The notes beneath the pieces are model-generated. The model saw only the letters and a program-made list of their open reading frames with translations, did no database searches and was not told where the DNA came from. From Chthonomonas sp. UBA1950 (GTDB lineage Bacteria; Armatimonadota; Fimbriimonadia; Fimbriimonadales; Fimbriimonadaceae): DNA of 26,404 nt. The stretch lies in assembly GCA_002336105.1 (NCBI GenBank), contig DDEQ01000040.1, positions 4,439-30,842 of the forward strand. The letters are read 5' to 3'. This document shows positions 13,602 through 22,129 of this stretch, piece by piece. Position 1 is the first letter of the stretch; each line of letters begins with the position of its first letter. A program made the position numbers and the translations under genes.

Positions 13602-16034
13602 ATGTGTTCCCGAACCTTTCTCTGCGCAATTGCAATAGTCTTATCGACAGCTTCTCCGTTTGTTGCCCAAGCTCAATTCTCTACTGATGCGGGTAGCGAT
13701 AGTCCGTGGGCTGATATGAAATTGCCCAAGACAAAAATTAAGCTTGAGTTCAGAAACGCTACTGTCGATAACGTCTTGTCTTTGTATCAGAAAGTGACTG
13801 GTGTTACGATTATCAAGGACCCAACGTTAACAGGGACGCTCACTATATCTAGTGCTAAGCCCGTTAAGTTGAGTGACGCTCTTGAAATCTTGTCGACTAC
13901 CTTGTCTCTAAAGGGATTTACCATGACGCGACAAGGCGAGATGCTCGTTATCCGCAATAGAAACAGCCGAACCGCTAGCCAATCGAGCAATCCAATGGGA
14001 GGGGGACCTGGCGGAACACAATTTAGTTCCGGTGGGATGGCTTTTGGCGGCAACTCTGGAGGCAATGCTCAGTCTACGAGTGTTCTGAGGATGTACACCT
14101 TAAAGTATGCTGGCGCGACTCAAGTAGCAAAAGTTCTTAACGACGTTTTTCAGCAAACTGGAACTGGGGCGCTCAGTTTTGGCGGAATGATGGGCGGTCC
14201 CGGTGGCGGTGGTCCCAGAGGTGGAGGCCCTGGTGGCGGAGGTCCAGGAGGAATGGTGAACATGAATCAGAACTCTGGCCAAGCAAGAGCCAACTCCCTC
14301 AAGGCTTCTGCTGACGAATACAGCAACTCAGTGATTGTTAATGCGCCCGAGGCTGATCAGTCGCAGATCAGGTCAATCATTACTCAACTCGATAAGGAGG
14401 TATCACAACCACTCGTCTCCGAGTTGTTTAAGCTTCAATATGCGAGTTCGTCAGACCTAGTAACGGTGATTCAGGGACTTCTGTCGGCAAACACACCGAA
14501 AGGAAAAGGTTCGACCGCGTCATCATCCACACAGTCGAATTTTCCACCCTTCATGAACAACTCGAGTTCATCTTCGACGACAAACCAAGCTATTGCCGAC
14601 ACGCGTACTAATAGTCTCTTGGTGACGGCTACAGAAGCCAACATGGCCCTTGTAAAAAGGATGATCACCCAGCTTGATACTTTCACTGCGGCAGAATCTA
14701 CTACCTTTGTGTTCCAGCTTTCAAACGCAAAAGCCTCCGATATTGCTACCCTTATGAAACAGGCGTTTGGAACACGTTCAGGTTCTTCAACGAGTAATTC
14801 GTCCACTACCATCAGTGGTCGCGTATCGAATAGCACCTCCTCCAACTCAAGCAGCAGCTCATCGAGAAGCTCAAATTCCGGCTTAAACGGTGAAACGCAA
14901 GGAAACGACTTAGTTGTTGATTTACAGGATCCAAATGCGGACTCTGGAGCGCTTCGAACTCAAGTTGGTGTAGTACAAGGCTTTGGCGGCGGCGGATTTG
15001 GCGGCGGAGGCTTTGGTCAGTCCGGTGGTAGCACCAGTTCAAGCTCTTCCAAAACCACTCAGACAACGGGCCGTGATTCTAGCGGCAAACTCGTAAACAC
15101 GAGGGATCTGACTGGACAAGTGACCGCCATCGCAGATCCAAACACGAATAGTATTATCGTGGTCACTTCGCCCGAATATGCGGCACTCATTCGCGGCATT
15201 ATTGAGCAACTAGACAAGATTCCTGAGCAGGTCATGATTGAAACCATGATCGTCGAAGCGAGTTTGGACTCGAGTAACAAGCTTGGCGTTGAGTGGAATT
15301 TATCTTCTAGCCTTAGCCGCGCTCTTGGCGACAAAACAGCCACCGGCTCAGGCGGTGCGAACTATGGGCTATCTACCGCGACGGACATTCAGGGCTTTAA
15401 GTACACCGTGACTGGGGCGGCGCTTAGTTCCTTCGTCAATTTGTTGAAGACAGACCAACGGTATCAAGTTTTATCGACGCCAAAGATCTTCACTTCGAAC
15501 ATGGTTGAGGCTGAGATCAATATCAGTCAATCGATTCCGTATGTTCTAAGTAGTCGACAAGATACGAACGGAAACTACACATACAACTATTCATTCCAAG
15601 ATGTTGGTGTAGTCCTGACAGTCACACCGAGAATTACAAGCAACGGGTTTGTGACGATGGATGTGACGCAAACGGCAAACGATCTGCAAGGCTACACGAG
15701 CTTCAATGCGCCGATTGTCAACCAAAGAGAGGCCCAAACAACGGTGTCGGTTAAGGATGGTGAGACAATCGTTCTTGGTGGAATCATCCGAAAGACGGTT
15801 TCCTCTACGGTGAAGAAGATTCCGCTGCTTGGCGACCTTCCCGTTCTTGGGAATATCTTTAGGCAGTCATCGAAAGAAAACACTAAGACCGAGCTGTTGG
15901 TGTTCCTAACCCCGCACGTCGTGCGAAACTCTGAAGAAGCCCGCGCATTAAGGGAGAACGAAGAGAAGAAGCTGGAGCCTTCGACGATTGAACCAAAGGC
16001 AAAACAGATCAAGCAGATAGACAAGAAGGGATAA
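13602..16034 (+). CDS. Secretin (GspD/PilQ family) outer-membrane pore protein
   Basis: This is an 810-residue secretin, the outer-membrane channel of type II secretion or type IV pilus systems. The ATG at 13602 is chosen because it has AGGAA upstream and begins a clean signal peptide (1-24, ...VAQAQ); an upstream in-frame start at 13503 would overlap the previous gene and bury that signal. Domains: STN/N0-like 44-118 (KIKLEFRNATVDNVLSLYQK), secretin_N repeats at about 162-265, 270-361 and 366-540, and the beta-barrel domain 545-775 with 'VLSTPKIFTSNMVEAEI' and 'VKDGETIVLGGIIRK' then 'PLLGDLPVLGNIF'. The N-domains are interrupted by Gly-rich (about 187-217) and Ser/Gly-rich (about 395-485) tracts. 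No GspE, GspF or pilin gene is near, so it is an orphan secretin here. Confidence 0.93.
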   Translation: MCSRTFLCAIAIVLSTASPFVAQAQFSTDAGSDSPWADMKLPKTKIKLEFRNATVDNVLSLYQKVTGVTIIKDPTLTGTLTISSAKPVKLSDALEILSTTLSLKGFTMTRQGEMLVIRNRNSRTASQSSNPMGGGPGGTQFSSGGMAFGGNSGGNAQSTSVLRMYTLKYAGATQVAKVLNDVFQQTGTGALSFGGMMGGPGGGGPRGGGPGGGGPGGMVNMNQNSGQARANSLKASADEYSNSVIVNAPEADQSQIRSIITQLDKEVSQPLVSELFKLQYASSSDLVTVIQGLLSANTPKGKGSTASSSTQSNFPPFMNNSSSSSTTNQAIADTRTNSLLVTATEANMALVKRMITQLDTFTAAESTTFVFQLSNAKASDIATLMKQAFGTRSGSSTSNSSTTISGRVSNSTSSNSSSSSSRSSNSGLNGETQGNDLVVDLQDPNADSGALRTQVGVVQGFGGGGFGGGGFGQSGGSTSSSSSKTTQTTGRDSSGKLVNTRDLTGQVTAIADPNTNSIIVVTSPEYAALIRGIIEQLDKIPEQVMIETMIVEASLDSSNKLGVEWNLSSSLSRALGDKTATGSGGANYGLSTATDIQGFKYTVTGAALSSFVNLLKTDQRYQVLSTPKIFTSNMVEAEINISQSIPYVLSSRQDTNGNYTYNYSFQDVGVVLTVTPRITSNGFVTMDVTQTANDLQGYTSFNAPIVNQREAQTTVSVKDGETIVLGGIIRKTVSSTVKKIPLLGDLPVLGNIFRQSSKENTKTELLVFLTPHVVRNSEEARALRENEEKKLEPSTIEPKAKQIKQIDKKG

Positions 16035-16064
16035 GGTAAATTCCATCGCGAACGCGGTGCTTGA

Positions 16065-17804
16065 ATGGAAGAAAGATACTTCACTGATTTATCGACTCTT
16101 CCTGCAGGTGGGGCAGCACTATGGGAGCCAGCTTGGTCAACCGGACCTCGCTGGCTTGTTTTTGACGAACCCGAGCAAATATTGTCTGGGAATTCTCGGG
16201 AAGACCTCAAACAGATACTAGACCTGGTAGATGCCTGGAGGTTATCTGGATTTCACGCAGTTGGATACCTTTCGTACGAGGCCGCAAGTCTTATCAGTAG
16301 TGTCTTTTCAGTTTACGAACAGGGAGAGGTTCCACCGGTTTGGTTCGCACTATATCGAGAGCCGCACTACGTGAGTTGTGAGCTGAAACCGGAAGAATTT
16401 CTCGATTTGAGCCTTACCCCTGATTGGAACCAAACCGAGTACAACCACTCTTTCTTGAAGGTTAAGGATGCCCTTCAATGCGGACGTTCCTATCAGGTGA
16501 ATCTGACTTTTCGGTTGAAAGGATTAACTTCGCAACCAGGACATCAAATATTCGCTGCTAGGTGTGGAGTTGAGCCCCCGAAATACGCAACGTATATTAA
16601 TGGTGGTGATTGGCAGGTACTGAGTTTTTCTCCCGAACTCTTCTTTGAACGCGTTTGCGATAGAGTGACGATGCGTCCAATGAAGGGGACTCAGCCGCAC
16701 TCATCAAACGCTCATGCGATGCAGTTAGACCCAAAATCCATCGCTGAAAACGTGATGATTGTCGACATGGTTCGAAACGACCTAGGATCAGTCTGTAAGA
16801 ACAAGAGCATAAACACGACTTCGCTACTTGAAGTGGAAAGACACCGTGGACTCGCGCAAATGACATCGACGGTGACTGGAAGAGCCGATTGCTCACTCTA
16901 TCACCTCTTTGGGGCAACATTTCCTCCTGCCTCTGTGACTGGAGCGCCGAAAATCGAAGCCTGCAAAATAGTCCGTGAACTTGAAGGTTCTCCAAGAGGT
17001 GTTTATTGCGGTGCCATTGGGTACGTTTCACCCGAGCAGGAGAGGTTCTCGGTTGGTATCCGTACCGGCTTCTTATCAAGCGGAAAACTTGAGTTCGGAG
17101 TTGGATCAGGTCTGGTCTGGGACTCTGAACCGGGCAGCGAATATGAGGAATGCCTGATGAAAGCCGAGAGAATTAGTTCAGCAGGGAAGTCATGGCGTTT
17201 AATCGAGACAATGTCGAGCCGTCGCGACTTACTGGAGCTTCATATCGAACGACTAAAGAGTTCTGCGGATGCCTTAGGCATCGCAATTGACACATCTGAA
17301 ATTCGCCATCAACTTGAAAGTTTTATAACAAAGGATGAAATAATCCGGCTAACCGTTGATTCATGCGGCAACACTTCTATCGAATCGAGATCCTCGGCAA
17401 TCCGTAGTGAAGCGATACAAGCAGTACTCGCGACCCATCCAATATGCTCGAAAGATATTCGACTTCGATTCAAAACAACCAGCCGAGAGATTTATGAAAC
17501 GGCTCTCGATCAGAACTATCCAAACGAAGTTTTGTTCTGGAACGAGAACGGGAACTTGACTGAGTTTTGTCGAGGGAACTTGGTAGTTGTGCTCGACGGC
17601 AGACTCTATACTCCGCCCGTTGAAGATGGTTGCCTACCAGGTGTATTTGTAACTTCTCTCGTTCGAGAAAGAAAGTGCGAGATTCGCTCGCTTGACAAAG
17701 CAGATCTCAAGGACGCTGAAGAAATATATTTCGCTAACTCTGTGGTCGGGTTGAGGCGTGTCACTTTTCAAAATGCGCCTCGTTTCGAATCTCATATTTC
17801 TTGA
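16065..17804 (+). CDS. pabB: Aminodeoxychorismate synthase component I fused to aminodeoxychorismate lyase
   Basis: The 579-residue protein joins two steps of p-aminobenzoate (folate) synthesis. Residues 1-372 are the chorismate-binding PabB domain: 'GRSYQVNLTFRLKG' (140-153), MRPMKGT (203-209), 'MVRNDLGSV', 'TSTVTGRAD' and 'TFPPASVTGAPKIEA' (285-299). Lys207 in the KGT motif is the lysine that marks PabB; anthranilate synthase TrpE has Ala there. Residues about 376-579 are a PabC-like PLP lyase: 'LIETMSSRRDLLELHIERLK', Lys470 in RFKTTSREIYETA as the likely PLP lysine, and 'NENGNLTEFCRGNLVVV'. Such PabB-PabC fusions are known. No pabA is beside it. The ATG lies in one arm of a short TTCCAT...ATGGAA repeat (16041-16070) with a weak ribosome binding site. 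It ends before a strong bidirectional terminator. Confidence 0.95.
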   Translation: MEERYFTDLSTLPAGGAALWEPAWSTGPRWLVFDEPEQILSGNSREDLKQILDLVDAWRLSGFHAVGYLSYEAASLISSVFSVYEQGEVPPVWFALYREPHYVSCELKPEEFLDLSLTPDWNQTEYNHSFLKVKDALQCGRSYQVNLTFRLKGLTSQPGHQIFAARCGVEPPKYATYINGGDWQVLSFSPELFFERVCDRVTMRPMKGTQPHSSNAHAMQLDPKSIAENVMIVDMVRNDLGSVCKNKSINTTSLLEVERHRGLAQMTSTVTGRADCSLYHLFGATFPPASVTGAPKIEACKIVRELEGSPRGVYCGAIGYVSPEQERFSVGIRTGFLSSGKLEFGVGSGLVWDSEPGSEYEECLMKAERISSAGKSWRLIETMSSRRDLLELHIERLKSSADALGIAIDTSEIRHQLESFITKDEIIRLTVDSCGNTSIESRSSAIRSEAIQAVLATHPICSKDIRLRFKTTSREIYETALDQNYPNEVLFWNENGNLTEFCRGNLVVVLDGRLYTPPVEDGCLPGVFVTSLVRERKCEIRSLDKADLKDAEEIYFANSVVGLRRVTFQNAPRFESHIS

Positions 17805-17890
17805 AGGTTTCTCCAGACAACGTGGCTTTCTCGACCGTGCTAACAGGTTAACGACCTGTCAATCGAGAACTAGGCGTTGATATAGAAAAC

Positions 17891-17916
17891 GGCCACCAAC
17901 CTTTCGATTGGTGGCC
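17891..17916. terminator. Bidirectional intrinsic terminator between pabB and hppA
   Basis: GGCCACCAA (17891-17899) and TTGGTGGCC (17908-17916) form a perfect nine-pair stem with an eight-base loop. On the plus strand a CACTTTT tract follows a few bases later; on the minus strand the stem is followed at once by GTTTTC. It lies between convergent genes, so it can serve both. A second, weaker inverted repeat (ACAGGT/ACCTGT, 17843-17859) lies closer to the pabB stop. Confidence 0.75.
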
Positions 17917-17941
17917 GATCACTTTTAAAGTTAGAAAGAGA

Positions 17942-20900
17942 TTATTTCTCTTCTTCGTTATTCTCTACAGTGATTCGCTTCTTAGCAGGAGCAGCTTCTT
18001 GAGCTTCATCAAGAGCTTTGGCTTCCGCGGAGACCGCAGCCATCTTCGTGGACATGGAGTCTTTCTTCGAAACGTAGATCGAAATTGCCAGAGCGCCGAC
18101 AGCAGTCAGTGTAATGAGACTGAGTACACCGTTTGACAGAGGCAGAATGATCACGCCTGAAAGAAGTAGAGCAACCAAGTTCATAACCTTGATGAGCGGG
18201 TTAAGAGCTGGTCCGGCCGTGTCCTTGAATGGGTCGCCGACGGTGTCGCAGATAACCGCAGCCTTGTGAGCATCGGAGCCTTTGCCGCCGTAGAGACCGT
18301 CTTCAATGAGCTTCTTAGCGTTATCCCACATACCGCCGGAGTTCGCAAGGAGAACTGCCATGAGCTGCCCCGATAGAATTGTTCCAGCAAGGAAACCGCC
18401 TAGAGCTTGTGCACCGGTGAGGTTGTAGTATTGACCGTCAATCAGGACTGGGTTCTTACCAATCGAGAATCCAAAGCCAACCGCAACTGGAAGTCCGATA
18501 GCCAAGATTCCCGGTCCGAGAAGTTCCTTCTGAGCCGCGGCGGTTACGATAGCAACGCATCGACCGTAGTCTGGCTTGCTTGTACCGGCCATGATGCCCG
18601 CATCTTCACGGAACTGTCGCCGAACTTCGTTAATCAACTGGAAGGCTGAGCGGCCAACCGCATTGATCGTCGAAGCGGAGAACAAGAACGGTGCGGCACC
18701 ACCAACCAAGAGACCGAGGAAGATCTCAGGAACGTCGAGTCTTAGACCGATTTCTCCGAGCTTTGCCCCCTCAAGGTATGAGTGGAACAAGGCAACCGCA
18801 GCAACAACTGCAGTCGCAATCGCAAAACCCTTAGTCAGAGCCTTGGTTGTGTTTCCAGCAGCGTCAAGTCTTTGAACGGCCTTGCTACCGTATTCGTTAT
18901 CGTCACCAACGCCAGACATTTCGTAGATGCCTTGGGCGTTGTCCGAAATCGGTCCAAAGGTGTCCATGGCGAGCACGTAACCAGTAGTGGTCAGAAGACC
19001 AAGGCCGACTAGTGCGATGCCGTAGAAGCTAAGGATGTATCCGCCGTACTCTGCCGGATTGAACAGGAAGATCGGGAACATCAAGGCAACTACGATTGCG
19101 AAGACCATGAAGACGCTCGATTCACATGCATAGGCAAAGCCTTGAATGATCATCGTAGCGGCGCCGGTGCTCGAAACAGAAGCAACCTCTTGGGTTGGCT
19201 TCTTGTGCGTGGAGACGTAGTAGTCGGTGAGGGCTTCGATAGCAAATGCCATCAAAATTCCGAAACCAATCGCTACTGCGAATTTCCACCACTCAACCGT
19301 GTGATGTGTTTCAACAACAACCGGAGTCAACTGGGCTTCGGGTTGTTTGCCTGCTCGGATATCAGCATTGACGGCTTCAGGGGAAGACGCAACATACTGA
19401 ATTCCTCGTACACCTTCGAAGCTACTCACCTTATCTGGAACTGCAACAACAAGTGACTTGCCATCGTTGCTTACGTAGAGCGACGGCTTTACAGAGTCTT
19501 CAAGTGTGAAGCTGCCCTTAACCTTTTGAGCGGCAAAGGTATCGTTTTGTTGCTTGATTAGCTGATCAAGCTGCTTCTTTGTCGTTGGACCGAGCCAAAT
19601 GGAGCGATCAATGTGTTGTGCTGCCTGCGCGGGGATCTGCCCTGATGCAGGTGTCTCAGGCATATCTGTAACCTGGTGAACCTTGGCAACGATAACCTCA
19701 TCGTCTCCAGTACCAGAGAAGAATTTGTTGACTGACGAGGTTGTGCTGATTGCGTAATCAAGGGCAACCTGAGTGGTGTCTTGGGATTTAGCAGGAACGT
19801 ATCCCTGGTACTTCTCTTCGTTAATGGCTGGAGCCTTTTGAAGCTTGATCGCGCCAGTAACGAAATCTTTATCTGAATCGGTAAGGCCGAGCGCTTTTCC
19901 TTCAGGAGAAGCCAGAATTTGCTCAGCGGTTACCTTCTTCGCCTCAGACTTGTCTTTGGCAGCGATTCCATCTCGGGCACCGAGAACAGCAACAACCTTA
20001 TCGTGCTGGATCTTTTCGATGCCGATCAACTGCGTTGTGTTGATCATCTTGCTGCTACCGCCCATCAGGAAGTAGGCAACTATGAACGTAGCAAGAAGAG
20101 CGATTCCAGCTGAAGAGTAGAATCCTTTTCGGATTGCTCGAAGTGGATCTTTATCGAGATCGTCGTTACCTTTAACTGAAGCGATTCCGATAATCGAAGC
20201 AATAACACCAACGCCACGAGCGATCAATGCGAAGACGATGAGTCTGGTCCAGGTTTCCTGATCGAAAACGGCAGCCGTTGCGGCACCAAGAACGATAGCT
20301 GCAACCAAGGTGACTTCGTAGGACTCGAAAACGTCAGCGGCCATACCTGCGCAGTCTCCAACGTTGTCTCCAACGTTGTCTGCGATGGTAGCTGGGTTAC
20401 GAGGGTCGTCCTCAGGAATTCCTGCCTCAACCTTACCAACAAGGTCTGCTCCAACGTCTGCGGCCTTTGTGAAGATACCGCCGCCGACTCGCATGAACAA
20501 AGCAGCCAGTGATCCGCCGAAACCGAAACCAACGAGAAGAGTAGTCGCGATAGCGGGGAAGAAAAAGAGAATAGTGCTAGCGCCAGTAAGACCAACACCA
20601 ACCGTGACCATACCAGCAACAGCACCACTTCGGAAAGCTGTTTCCAATGATCGCTTATAGCTAGTTAGAGCGGCATTAGCAACACGCATGTTGCCGTTTA
20701 CTGCCATCAACATACCGGCGTAGCCAGCAACATAAGATGCTGTAACACCCGCGAGGAAGCAGACTCCTACTCCGAATGCTGTGGGCGGACCAAGACGCCA
20801 ATAAAGGCCGACTAGGCCTGCGAAAAGAACGACGACGAAAATAAGCATCGTCCGGATCTGCTGCCTGAGATAAGCAAGCGCACCTTCCTTAATCGCCAGA

Positions 20901-21166
20901 CCAACTTCTTGCATTTTCTCATCGCCTGGAGACTGGCTCATTACCCAGTTTCGAAGGATAACGAGACCATAGATCAGCGCGATGACGCCAAGAGCAAAGG
21001 AGATAATGAGCCAAGTCTTGTCACTTTGTGACCAGTTAAGGACAACATTCTCACCTTCTGAGGCATGTGCTGCTGTGGGCAACAGTGCCATCAAGGTCGT
21101 GATTAGGAGCGCGACGAGCCCACGCGGCGACGCCAGACGTTGCAGCGTTTGCTTAAGAAACTTCAT
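17942..21166 (-). CDS. hppA: Membrane-bound proton-translocating pyrophosphatase with a large extracytoplasmic insert
   Basis: This enzyme couples pyrophosphate hydrolysis to proton transport. Family motifs are intact: 'KAADVGADLVGKVEAGIPEDD', 'DNVGDNVGDCAGMAAD', 'GPISDNAQGI', 'DTVGDPFKDTAGPALNPLIK'. The GNTTKALTKG segment has Lys where potassium-dependent members have Ala, so it should be potassium-independent. The ATG at 21166 gives 1074 residues and a signal-like N-terminus (LLPTAAHA); GGGAGGG lies upstream. A longer in-frame TTG start at 21310 would absorb a structured leader and lacks support. The protein is about 300 residues longer than usual, mostly from an insert (residues about 369-623, bases 19298-20062) between two membrane spans where normal proteins have a short loop. 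The C-terminus also has a charged tail (AEAKALDEAQEAAPAKKRI). Confidence 0.95.
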   Translation of the reverse strand: MKFLKQTLQRLASPRGLVALLITTLMALLPTAAHASEGENVVLNWSQSDKTWLIISFALGVIALIYGLVILRNWVMSQSPGDEKMQEVGLAIKEGALAYLRQQIRTMLIFVVVLFAGLVGLYWRLGPPTAFGVGVCFLAGVTASYVAGYAGMLMAVNGNMRVANAALTSYKRSLETAFRSGAVAGMVTVGVGLTGASTILFFFPAIATTLLVGFGFGGSLAALFMRVGGGIFTKAADVGADLVGKVEAGIPEDDPRNPATIADNVGDNVGDCAGMAADVFESYEVTLVAAIVLGAATAAVFDQETWTRLIVFALIARGVGVIASIIGIASVKGNDDLDKDPLRAIRKGFYSSAGIALLATFIVAYFLMGGSSKMINTTQLIGIEKIQHDKVVAVLGARDGIAAKDKSEAKKVTAEQILASPEGKALGLTDSDKDFVTGAIKLQKAPAINEEKYQGYVPAKSQDTTQVALDYAISTTSSVNKFFSGTGDDEVIVAKVHQVTDMPETPASGQIPAQAAQHIDRSIWLGPTTKKQLDQLIKQQNDTFAAQKVKGSFTLEDSVKPSLYVSNDGKSLVVAVPDKVSSFEGVRGIQYVASSPEAVNADIRAGKQPEAQLTPVVVETHHTVEWWKFAVAIGFGILMAFAIEALTDYYVSTHKKPTQEVASVSSTGAATMIIQGFAYACESSVFMVFAIVVALMFPIFLFNPAEYGGYILSFYGIALVGLGLLTTTGYVLAMDTFGPISDNAQGIYEMSGVGDDNEYGSKAVQRLDAAGNTTKALTKGFAIATAVVAAVALFHSYLEGAKLGEIGLRLDVPEIFLGLLVGGAAPFLFSASTINAVGRSAFQLINEVRRQFREDAGIMAGTSKPDYGRCVAIVTAAAQKELLGPGILAIGLPVAVGFGFSIGKNPVLIDGQYYNLTGAQALGGFLAGTILSGQLMAVLLANSGGMWDNAKKLIEDGLYGGKGSDAHKAAVICDTVGDPFKDTAGPALNPLIKVMNLVALLLSGVIILPLSNGVLSLITLTAVGALAISIYVSKKDSMSTKMAAVSAEAKALDEAQEAAPAKKRITVENNEEEK

Positions 21167-21206
21167 ACGAGTGGAATCCCTCCCAACGTGCGAGTCGTAG
21201 AAATTT

Positions 21207-21292
21207 GGTTCCAAAATTAGTTTTGTTACCCTCGACATCGCAAACCGAGAATACCTTGCCAGTTTCTTGTGGACCGGCAAGGTTCGCGGTTT
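21207..21292 (-). promoter_or_regulatory. Structured leader upstream of hppA
   Basis: Two hairpins lie in the 154-base leader on the minus strand. The larger pairs CCTTGCC with GGCAAGG (21254-21260 and 21276-21282), extended across an internal loop by AAACCG/CGGTTT (21242-21247 and 21287-21292). The second, nearer the start, pairs CAAAA with TTTTG (21212-21216 and 21221-21225) flanked by GGT/ACC (21207-21230). No known riboswitch was recognised. A regulatory role is inference. Confidence 0.4.
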
Positions 21293-21320
21293 CGAAGCTA
21301 CACACCGCAAGGAAGCAAAA

Positions 21321-22052
21321 CTAGCTGGCTAGTGGACGATAATCTGCGGCCGCTTCGTGAGTGACTAATTGAGCTTTCAGCATTTCAGCCTTTCGCTTTG
21401 GAATGCCTGTAAGCAATGTTACTGGCAGTTCGCCAAGCATCTGTTTGACTTGATTTCGATTGAGCGCAAGCATATGCTGAAGACAATCGACCAACTCTTC
21501 GGTCTTATGGCCGTGAGCAAGCAACACTAACTCGTACATGCGATCATCGTCTTGTATTGAGAAGCCGGAGGCAATCTTTTTACGTGAGATAAACCCGTCT
21601 TCATGCGCAATTGGAATCTCGTGGTTGCAATATTCGCATAAGAGAACGTCTGTTTTTTCGCTGTAATAGTTGAGTTCATTGCAGAAGCCGCATCGAACTT
21701 GATTGACGGGTAACGTTTGTCCGTCGATTACAGGGATTAGTCGGTGACAATCAATGCATGTGAAGTCACCTGATGGCGTTTCTAGTAGTTTATTGGTCGC
21801 TTTGCAGTAGGGACAGGTGACGGCAACAGATGTCACTTTGCGAACTTGGGCTAAACAGTAGATTGCATAGCAAATCGTGGACGCTGCAATAATCGCAAGA
21901 ACGATTGATAGCGGAACAAACAGTTCAGTTGATCCGCGATAAGCAAACAGCAATCCAGAAATAACTAAACAAACGATTCCGCCGAGACCAAAGCTTATCG
22001 CCTTCTCCGAGTGCATCTCGACTAAGTCAGAACTTCTTTGTACTTGTGGCAT
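21321..22052 (-). CDS. Zinc-ribbon membrane protein with a C-terminal bL12-like domain
   Basis: The 243-residue protein has two membrane spans (about 18-38 and 43-67), then two zinc-ribbon modules: Cys80/83/99/102 (CPYC...CIDC) and Cys121/124/139/142 (CGFC...CEYC). Residues about 171-238 (RMYELVLLAHGHKTEELVDC, then LALNRNQVKQMLGELPVTLL and KRKAEMLKAQL) follow the pattern of the ribosomal protein L7/L12 C-terminal domain: strand, helix, helix with a VKxMLGxLP-like turn, final helix and strand. I do not know a named family with this order. The ATG has GGAAG six bases upstream, partly within a GGCACT/AGTGCC hairpin (22055-22082). It precedes hppA in the same direction with no terminator seen, so they may be co-transcribed. 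The function is unknown. Confidence 0.65.
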   Translation of the reverse strand: MPQVQRSSDLVEMHSEKAISFGLGGIVCLVISGLLFAYRGSTELFVPLSIVLAIIAASTICYAIYCLAQVRKVTSVAVTCPYCKATNKLLETPSGDFTCIDCHRLIPVIDGQTLPVNQVRCGFCNELNYYSEKTDVLLCEYCNHEIPIAHEDGFISRKKIASGFSIQDDDRMYELVLLAHGHKTEELVDCLQHMLALNRNQVKQMLGELPVTLLTGIPKRKAEMLKAQLVTHEAAADYRPLAS

Positions 22053-22054
22053 AG

Positions 22055-22082
22055 GGCACTTCCGCTCGTAGATTTCAGTGCC
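22055..22082 (-). promoter_or_regulatory. Hairpin covering the ribosome binding site of the zinc-ribbon gene
   Basis: AGTGCC (22077-22082) and GGCACT (22055-22060) pair on the minus strand around a 16-base loop; the GGAAG Shine-Dalgarno falls at the loop/stem edge and the ATG follows two bases later. Six pairs only, so chance is possible. Confidence 0.25.
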
Positions 22083-22129
22083 AGTATAACGATCAAAGTG
22101 TATTTTGCCAAATAGGAACTATTGCGAAC

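Noticed and set aside
20224..20628. A 134-codon minus-strand frame inside hppA
   Set aside because: It is another frame of a conserved membrane segment, hence its leucine and serine richness; no independent support.
21167..21310. Longer N-terminus of HppA starting at a TTG at 21310
   Set aside because: The added residues are not family-like, the region forms hairpins, and ATG 21166 has a Shine-Dalgarno and begins a signal-like segment.
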